Assembly: GCA_003486785.1 (NCBI GenBank)
Contig: DNFZ01000211.1
Span: 1-11,640, forward strand
Reading direction: 5' to 3'
Source of the DNA: Clostridiales bacterium
Lineage (GTDB): Bacteria > Bacillota > Clostridia > Christensenellales > CAG-138
Length of the DNA stretch: 11,640 nt
Made by a program: the position numbers and the translations under genes. Positions 7,657 through 11,640 of the stretch are shown here, in pieces. A model generated the notes under the pieces. It was not told the origin of the DNA, made no database searches, and saw only the letters and a list, made by a program, of their open reading frames with translations. Positions within the stretch are counted from its first letter, which is position 1, and every line of letters starts with the position of its first letter.

Positions 7657-9165
7657 TTACAACGCGCCGTCCCAAGTGCCGACGCTGGAGCGCTTTCTCT
7701 CGTCCTCGTCAAACCAGCGCGTTGTGACTACCTTGGATTCCGTATAGAATCGCAAGCCGTCCTTGCCGAGCACGTGCAGGTCGCCAAAAAACGAGTTTTT
7801 GTGTCCGGAAAACGGAAACATGCCCGCCGGAACGGGGATGCCGACGTTGACGCCGACCATGCCGCCGTGCGTGCGCTTGGAAAACTCCCGCGCATAGTAG
7901 CCGTTTTGCGTGAAGATCACGGAGCCGTTTGCAAATTCGCTCTCGTTCATCAGCGCAAGACCCTCTTCAAAATCCTCTACGCGCTTGACGCAGAGCACCG
8001 GTCCAAATATTTCGCACTCCCCCACGCGCATGCCCCTTTTGACATGATCGAAAAGGGTGAATCCAAGAAAGAACCCGTTTTCGTACCCCTCAACTGTTGT
8101 CTTCCTGCCGTCCAGCACCAGTGATGCGCCCTCTTTGATGCCGATCTCGATCCAGTTCAGCACGCTTTGGCGGTGCTCGTCGGTCACGAGCGGGCCCATG
8201 TCTGTCGTCTTGTCGTAAGCGGGGCCAATCTTTTTCGTCTTGATCTGGCGCACCATCTCCGCAATCAGCGCATCTGCGATGCTCTCCTGCGCAACCACGA
8301 CAGGAAGCGCCATGCAGCGCTCGCCCGCGCAGCCAAACGCAGAGTTGAGAATACCCGCCGCCGTGCGCGCAATCGGCGCATCCTCCAGCACGAGCGCGTG
8401 GTTTTTTGCCTCGCAAAGGCAGCTTACGCGCTTTCCGTTTGCAGCCGCTGTCGCGTAGATGTGCTGCCCCACCTGCGTGGAGCCCACGAATGTGATGCCC
8501 GCGACATCCGGATGCGAGAGCAGCAGCTCCGCCTCGTTGCGCGAGCAGGTGACGACGTTGACGACGCCATTGGGCAAGCCTGCCTCGGCAAGCAGCGCGG
8601 CAAGGCGCAGGGATGTCATCGGCGTCATGCTCGCGGCCTTGAGCACCAGCGTGTTGCCGGTTGCGATGCACATGGGCATCATCCATCCCATCGGAATCAT
8701 CGCGGGAAAGTTAAACGGCGCGATGCCTGCAAAAACGCCCAGCGGTTCGCGGTAGAGCGTCGAATCAAACCCCGCGGTGACGTTCATCATCGATTCGCCC
8801 ATCATCAGCGACGGCGCGCCCAGCGCAATCTCGACGGGCTCCTTGACCTTGAGCAGGTCGCCGCGCGCCTCGTCCCAGTTTTTGCCGTGTTCGCGGCAGA
8901 GAGCGTGGGTCAGCGCGTCCATGTCCCGCAGCAGCAGCTCGCGAAAGCGATACAGCACCTCGACCCGCTTTGTGCAGGGCGTGTCTGACCACGCGGGAAA
9001 TGCCTGCTTTGCCGCTTTTACCGCGCGCTCAACCTCCGCCGCCGTGCAGCAAGGCGTCTCGGCGATGATCTCGCCCGTGCTGGGGTCGTATACGGGCATG
9101 TATTTCTGCGTTTCGCTCTCGATGAACTGCCCGCCGATGAACGGGCGCAGACGTTCGATGCTCAT
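7657..9165 (-). CDS. CoA-acylating aldehyde dehydrogenase, methylmalonate-semialdehyde dehydrogenase (MmsA/IolA) family
   Basis: This NAD-dependent aldehyde dehydrogenase has 502 residues, the normal family length. Family members turn malonate or methylmalonate semialdehyde into acetyl- or propionyl-CoA with loss of CO2. Visible hallmarks are APFNFPAMIP (149-158) in the cofactor fold, EAKNHA (252-257, replacing the usual catalytic Glu motif of hydrolytic aldehyde dehydrogenases), catalytic Cys284 in GERCMA, and FPFSGHKNSFFGD near the C-terminus. Of the two invariant arginines that bind the substrate carboxylate in B. subtilis IolA, the one beside the catalytic Cys is kept (Arg283). The other aligns by eye with Lys106 (GDLLKVKEPVE), so the substrate may differ. 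The start at 9165 follows GGAGG; an in-frame ATG at 9195 precedes that site. It lies 59 bases after the transketolase C subunit and 53 before the ThDP enzyme. Confidence 0.92.
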   Translation of the reverse strand: MSIERLRPFIGGQFIESETQKYMPVYDPSTGEIIAETPCCTAAEVERAVKAAKQAFPAWSDTPCTKRVEVLYRFRELLLRDMDALTHALCREHGKNWDEARGDLLKVKEPVEIALGAPSLMMGESMMNVTAGFDSTLYREPLGVFAGIAPFNFPAMIPMGWMMPMCIATGNTLVLKAASMTPMTSLRLAALLAEAGLPNGVVNVVTCSRNEAELLLSHPDVAGITFVGSTQVGQHIYATAAANGKRVSCLCEAKNHALVLEDAPIARTAAGILNSAFGCAGERCMALPVVVAQESIADALIAEMVRQIKTKKIGPAYDKTTDMGPLVTDEHRQSVLNWIEIGIKEGASLVLDGRKTTVEGYENGFFLGFTLFDHVKRGMRVGECEIFGPVLCVKRVEDFEEGLALMNESEFANGSVIFTQNGYYAREFSKRTHGGMVGVNVGIPVPAGMFPFSGHKNSFFGDLHVLGKDGLRFYTESKVVTTRWFDEDERKRSSVGTWDGAL

Positions 9166-9224
9166 GATCGTTCCCTCCAAGGTTTCTTCTTGCAATGTCT
9201 CTTCTTACAGAATCTTTTTAACTA

Positions 9225-10193
9225 TTATCGCTGTTTTCGTTCGATGACGCGGTGCGCCGCTTCGCAAATATCCTTTGCGCGCAGGCCGAAGCGATCCATG
9301 AGATACCCCTGAGACCCAACCTCGCCAAAGCTGTTTTTTATGCCTATGCGCTCCAGCGGCACGGGCGCGCGCTCGCTGAGCAGCTCCGCTACCGCGCTAC
9401 CAAGACCGCCGATGATGTTATGGTTCTCCGCCGTGACCACGCAGCCGGTCGCTTGCGCGCGCTCGACGATCTGCTCCGCGTCGAGCGGTTGAATCGTGAA
9501 GCAGTCCAGCACGGTTGCGTGGATTCCTTCGTCTTCCAGCATGTCCGCCGCGAGCAGCGCCTCGCTCACCAGCACGCCGGAGACAATCAGCGTAACGTCT
9601 TTCCCCTCGCGCAGGCGCTTTGCCTCGCCGGGCACAAACACTTCATTCGGCTCGTAAATCTTGACGACGCTCCTGCGCGGCATGCGGATGTAGTCCACGC
9701 CGTACTCGGATGCGATGCGCGGAATCAGCGCGCGCACCATCGTGTTATCCGTCGGCTCAAACAACCTTAGCCCAACGATGCTGTGCAAAACGCCAAAATC
9801 CTCAAACGCCATGTGCGTGCCGCCGTTGACCGCGGCGCTCACGCCCGCGTCCCCGCCGATGAGCTTGACGTTCAGCCCGGCGTATGCACACGAGAGGAAT
9901 ATCTGATCCGTCATGCGCCGGCTCGTGAACACCGCAAACGAATGGACGAACGGCACAAAGCCCGTCAGCGATAGTCCCGCCGCCATCGAGCAGGCGTTGG
10001 CTTCCATAATGCCGAGGTTGAATGCGCGCTCTGGAAACCGCGCGCGGAAGCGTCCCGTACCGAGCGAGTTGGAGAGGTCGCAGTCGATGGCGACTACGCG
10101 ATCATTCGCCTCTCCCGCTGCAATCAGCGCGTCGCAGTAGGCGTCCCGCATGTCCTTTTCGTCCGGCTTGGGCGTGAACAGTTCCTGCTTCAT
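9225..10193 (-). CDS. Transketolase, C-terminal subunit (split type)
   Basis: This is half of a two-gene transketolase, which moves a two-carbon ketol unit between sugars using thiamine diphosphate. The 322 residues hold the pyrimidine-binding domain with cofactor-activating Glu64 (GIMEANACSMAAGL, 61-74), a GGTHMAFED stretch (124-132) with His127 at a substrate-facing place, YIRMPR typical of split transketolases, and the C-terminal domain from about 195 (ending in GIKNSFGEVGSQ and onward). Its ATG overlaps the stop of the N subunit by four bases (ATGA at 10190-10193), so the two chains are translationally coupled. Other split transketolases in catabolic clusters act on specialised sugars, such as apulose 4-phosphate or sulfofructose, and this pair may as well. 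Confidence 0.93.
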   Translation of the reverse strand: MKQELFTPKPDEKDMRDAYCDALIAAGEANDRVVAIDCDLSNSLGTGRFRARFPERAFNLGIMEANACSMAAGLSLTGFVPFVHSFAVFTSRRMTDQIFLSCAYAGLNVKLIGGDAGVSAAVNGGTHMAFEDFGVLHSIVGLRLFEPTDNTMVRALIPRIASEYGVDYIRMPRRSVVKIYEPNEVFVPGEAKRLREGKDVTLIVSGVLVSEALLAADMLEDEGIHATVLDCFTIQPLDAEQIVERAQATGCVVTAENHNIIGGLGSAVAELLSERAPVPLERIGIKNSFGEVGSQGYLMDRFGLRAKDICEAAHRVIERKQR

Positions 10194-11041
10194 ACACCCT
10201 CCCCTGCGGGATATGTCCCCGCCGCAAGGCGACGATGGATCTCCATAACCGCTTCATCCGCCATCTCTTTGGTGATCACCATATAGTGGTTGTTTTTCTC
10301 CCGCTCGGCAAAGGATGCGCCCAAGCCCTTGACGGTCTCTAGCACGATAGCGCTCGGCGCGCTTGTCTGCACCGAAGCCACGCGGATTTCGCGCAGGATC
10401 GCGCCTGTATCCCAGCCGCAAACGCGAACGACGTTCCAGCCGAACGCGCGAAACTTCCCAGCAGGATCGCCGCCGCAAACATCGCAGACATAGCCGTCGA
10501 GCTGGCGTTTGTTTTCGTCGATTAAGAGAATCAGCCGGTTGAGATGCAGGTGCTCCGCGGCTGCTGCCGCCTCCCAGTTTTGCCCTTCCTGCAGCTCCCC
10601 GTCGCCCACAATGCAAAACACGCGGTTGCTGCGATTCTGCATACGAAGACCGAGCGCGATGCCCGCCGCGCAGGAGAGTCCCTGTCCGAGCGAGCCCGTG
10701 GACATATCGATACCCGGTGTTTTGAGCCTGTCGCAATGGCTCGGCAGGCGCGTGCCGGGTTGGTTGACCGTCTCAAGCCAGTCCATCGGAAAATAGCCCT
10801 TGAGCGCAAGTGCAGAATAGAGCGCGGGGCCGCAATGCCCCTTGCCCATCACAAGATAGTCGCGCTCCGGCCAGTCCGGCTGCTCCGGGCGGATGTTCAG
10901 TTCGCCGCCGTAGAGCACGGCGAGCACATCCGCAACCGACATGCAGCCGCCGATGTGCCCGAAGCCCGCCTGTTGCAGCGCGCGGATGGTTTGGATGCGA
11001 ATCTCCGCGCTCAGCCGGATGGTTGCGTCGCTCTGCGGCAT
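10190..11041 (-). CDS. Transketolase, N-terminal subunit (split type)
   Basis: This 283-residue protein is the diphosphate-binding half of the split transketolase. Motifs in order are GHIGG at 28-32, GKGHCGPALYSAL (66-78) with His69, SHCD at 101-104 with His102 (usually GHPD), STGSLGQGLS (114-123), and the thiamine motif GDGELQEG at 146-153 with Asn177 as metal ligand. Near the C-terminus ETVKGLGASF leads to a His that likely faces the substrate. The start at ATG 11041 follows a G-rich AGGGG site. It is the first gene of the - strand operon; a promoter lies about 170 bases upstream. The change from GHP to SHC next to the substrate channel is mildly unusual. No full-length housekeeping transketolase is in the window, so I cannot exclude that this is the cell's only one, but the neighbours argue for a dedicated catabolic role. 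Confidence 0.93.
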   Translation of the reverse strand: MPQSDATIRLSAEIRIQTIRALQQAGFGHIGGCMSVADVLAVLYGGELNIRPEQPDWPERDYLVMGKGHCGPALYSALALKGYFPMDWLETVNQPGTRLPSHCDRLKTPGIDMSTGSLGQGLSCAAGIALGLRMQNRSNRVFCIVGDGELQEGQNWEAAAAAEHLHLNRLILLIDENKRQLDGYVCDVCGGDPAGKFRAFGWNVVRVCGWDTGAILREIRVASVQTSAPSAIVLETVKGLGASFAEREKNNHYMVITKEMADEAVMEIHRRLAAGTYPAGEGV

Positions 11042-11075
11042 TGCCCTGCCCCTTTCGCACTTTTCACTGTGGTTT

Positions 11076-11179
11076 GCTGTTTGTTAGTTGTTAAGCTTTG
11101 GGTGCTGGTTCTTGATTGCAATTGTGAGCTGCTGGTTGTTGGCTCTACATTGTTCATCGTTAGCTGTTGGTTGTTGGTT
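11076..11179. repeat. Degenerate G/T-rich repeats in the operon leader
   Basis: Three related stretches occur at 11076-11092, 11128-11144 and 11163-11179. The last two match at 15 of 17 bases (GCTGCTGGTTGTTGGCT and GCTGTTGGTTGTTGGTT); the first is looser. The mRNA strand therefore reads as A/C-rich CAACAACC-like sequence, poor in structure. It may be a decayed low-complexity repeat family or an unstructured leader. The short + strand frame across it (11088-11300) is not a credible gene. Confidence 0.6.
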
Positions 11180-11213
11180 GAAGTGTTTTGGATCGATTTG
11201 CTGTGTCAGTTTC

Positions 11214-11241
11214 ATTTTATCGCGAAATGCGCGTGAATCAA
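11214..11241 (-). promoter_or_regulatory. Predicted sigma-A-type promoter of the catabolic operon
   Basis: On the - strand, a -35 box TTGATT (11236-11241) and a -10 box TAAAAT (11214-11219) are separated by 16 bases. This would start transcription near 11207, giving a leader of about 165 bases before the transketolase N subunit. It is the best match I see upstream of that gene. Confidence 0.6.
11221..11233. promoter_or_regulatory. Palindrome between the -35 and -10 boxes
   Basis: CGCG-AAATG-CGCG lies within the promoter spacer. A protein bound here would block RNA polymerase, so it is a candidate repressor site, for example for the IclR protein of the operon. The arms are only four bases, so chance is possible. 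Confidence 0.35.
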
Positions 11242-11257
11242 TGCTTTATTTGCGCTA

Positions 11258-11278
11258 TTGTTGCGTAATTTGCAACAA
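11258..11278. promoter_or_regulatory. Operator-like palindrome upstream of the promoter
   Basis: TTGTTGC (11258-11264) and GCAACAA (11272-11278) form a perfect 7-bp inverted repeat with a 7-base spacer. It begins 17 bases upstream of the -35 box, centred near -61, a place typical of an activator site. An overlapping AACAA-G-TTGTT palindrome (11274-11284) extends it. The binding protein is not known; the IclR regulator is the local candidate. Confidence 0.45.
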
Positions 11279-11322
11279 GTTGTTAAAAATGCGTATGTGA
11301 CAACGCGTGATGCTCTGGATTT

Positions 11323-11382
11323 CAGACCAAAAACAAAAACCCCGCGCAGGGGGTTTTGTTTTTGGTGCGACCGAAGGGATTT
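11323..11382 (-). repeat. 60-base direct repeat, inner copy (tRNA 3'-end fragment plus terminator)
   Basis: This matches 11581-11640 at 56 of 60 positions. The differences are one A/G change that keeps the stem paired through a G-T wobble, and three changes in the hairpin loop. Read on the - strand, 11363-11382 gives the T-arm 3' strand (CCCTT), an acceptor strand (CGGTCGC), A and CCA, as in a tRNA end. Upstream of it the sequence does not continue into a tRNA, so this copy is only a fragment. Confidence 0.8.
11326..11366 (-). terminator. Long terminator-like hairpin, inner copy
   Basis: ACCAAAAACAAAA...CCCC pairs with GGGG...TTTTGTTTTTGGT, a stem of about 18 positions with one mismatch and a 5-base loop. 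The stem has a G/C core and A/T-rich flanks on both sides, so it could stop transcription in either direction. On the - strand it directly follows the tRNA-like CCA. Confidence 0.75.
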
Positions 11383-11583
11383 TCCGCTTAGGCTTCGGCT
11401 TGCTTGCGCTTCACGCGGTGCAATCTCTCGCCTGCGCTCCCCGGCTGCTAAAAACGCCGACACAGCGGCTTTTTTGACGCAGCTACGTGAGAAATTCTGA
11501 ATTATAGTGAAATTTGTTGAATTTCACAAATATGATTTTTCTCCGAGATGCTGCGCATATGCAAATCCCCTTTTAAATAACAG

Positions 11584-11624
11584 ACCAAAAACGAAAACCC
11601 CGCTTTGGGGGTTTTGTTTTTGGT
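11584..11624 (-). terminator. Long terminator-like hairpin, outer copy
   Basis: This has the same architecture as 11326-11366, with loop GCTTT and a G-T wobble in the stem. If a tRNA gene lies to the right on the - strand, this is its terminator, starting directly at the CCA end. Confidence 0.75.
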
Positions 11625-11640
11625 GCGACCGAAGGGATTT
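11621..11640 (-). tRNA. Probable 3' end of a tRNA gene (rest lies beyond the window)
   Basis: Read on the - strand, the last 20 bases give AAAT (T loop), CCCTT (T-stem 3' strand), CGGTCGC (acceptor 3' strand), discriminator A and encoded CCA, followed by a terminator. The body of the tRNA and its anticodon are outside the window, so the type is unknown. The identical end in the inner copy belongs to no full tRNA, so this copy could also be a fragment. Confidence 0.5.

Larger units (their letters stand above)
11042..11640. other. Non-coding right end: operon leader, promoter region and duplicated tRNA-end/terminator block
   Basis: I find no credible gene here; the short frames are low-complexity or cross the repeats. 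From left to right it holds the leader of the transketolase operon (to about 11207) with G/T-rich degenerate repeats, a promoter (11214-11241), palindromes (11221-11278), and a first 60-base repeat (11323-11382). Then come about 200 bases that change from GC-rich (to about 11480) to AT-rich, with a possible hairpin at 11456-11469 followed by six T and an AT-rich palindrome at 11507-11527, and finally the second repeat (11581-11640). Confidence 0.8.
11581..11640 (-). repeat. 60-base direct repeat, outer copy (cut by window end)
   Basis: This is the second copy of the block at 11323-11382, offset by 258 bases. The match runs to the last base of the window, so the true repeat may be longer. Confidence 0.8.

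Noticed and set aside
8167..8988. 273-codon open frame on the + strand opposite the aldehyde dehydrogenase gene
   Set aside because: It is an antisense shadow with His/Arg-rich composition and no family signature.
11042..11207. Possible riboswitch in the 165-base operon leader
   Set aside because: The leader is A/C-rich and poor in stems, and no known riboswitch core (including a thiamine diphosphate element) could be recognised.
11088..11300. Short + strand frame with Cys/Trp/Leu-rich product that could look like a small membrane peptide
   Set aside because: It is created by the G/T-rich repeats of the leader and overlaps the operon promoter; no ribosome binding site fits.
11323..11640. 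Two direct repeats with a spacer, considered as a CRISPR or transposon end pair
   Set aside because: There are only two copies, 258 bases apart and non-inverted, with tRNA-end and terminator content; no cas or transposase gene is nearby.

Overview
The window is about 57% G+C (estimated by eye) and gene-dense, with strong AGGAGG-type ribosome binding sites. The gene families suggest a Gram-positive anaerobe of the Clostridia type. That placement is an inference from style; no phylogenetic marker gene is present.

Layout. On the + strand (1-2941) is a carbohydrate ABC importer: the C-terminal three quarters of a family 1 solute-binding protein, then two MalF/MalG-type permeases. No ATPase gene is present, so a shared ATPase elsewhere is likely. 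A strong hairpin and a small tandem repeat lie between the binding protein and the permeases. On the - strand, converging on the importer, is one apparent catabolic operon read from about 11207 down to 3083. Its order is transketolase N subunit, transketolase C subunit, methylmalonate-semialdehyde-dehydrogenase-like aldehyde dehydrogenase, acetolactate synthase/IolD-like ThDP enzyme, divergent RpiB/LacAB-type isomerase, IclR regulator, and Gfo/Idh/MocA dehydrogenase. Spacing is tight: a 4-base overlap, then gaps of 59, 53, 10, 24 and 101 bases.

The right end (11042-11640) is non-coding. It holds the operon leader, a G/T-rich degenerate repeat, a good sigma-A-type promoter with palindromes around it, and two 60-base direct repeats. 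Each repeat combines a tRNA-like 3' end (acceptor strand, CCA, part of the T arm) with a long terminator hairpin. The outer copy is cut by the window edge and may be the end of a real tRNA gene; the inner copy is only a fragment. This resembles an integration scar or a decayed tRNA duplication.

How the genes may work together (inference). The importer brings in a sugar, polyol or related compound. The Gfo/Idh dehydrogenase oxidises it. The isomerase and split transketolase rearrange and cut the carbon chain. The ThDP enzyme cleaves or hydrolyses a ketone intermediate, and the CoA-acylating aldehyde dehydrogenase yields an acyl-CoA. IclR senses an intermediate. The set resembles parts of inositol catabolism (IolG, IolD, IolA) and of the sulfoquinovose transketolase pathway (isomerase plus split transketolase), but matches neither. 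There is no kinase, aldolase, IolB, IolC, IolE or IolJ here. The isomerase and the aldehyde dehydrogenase both carry changes at substrate-binding positions, which makes a non-standard substrate plausible. I cannot name the substrate from the sequence.
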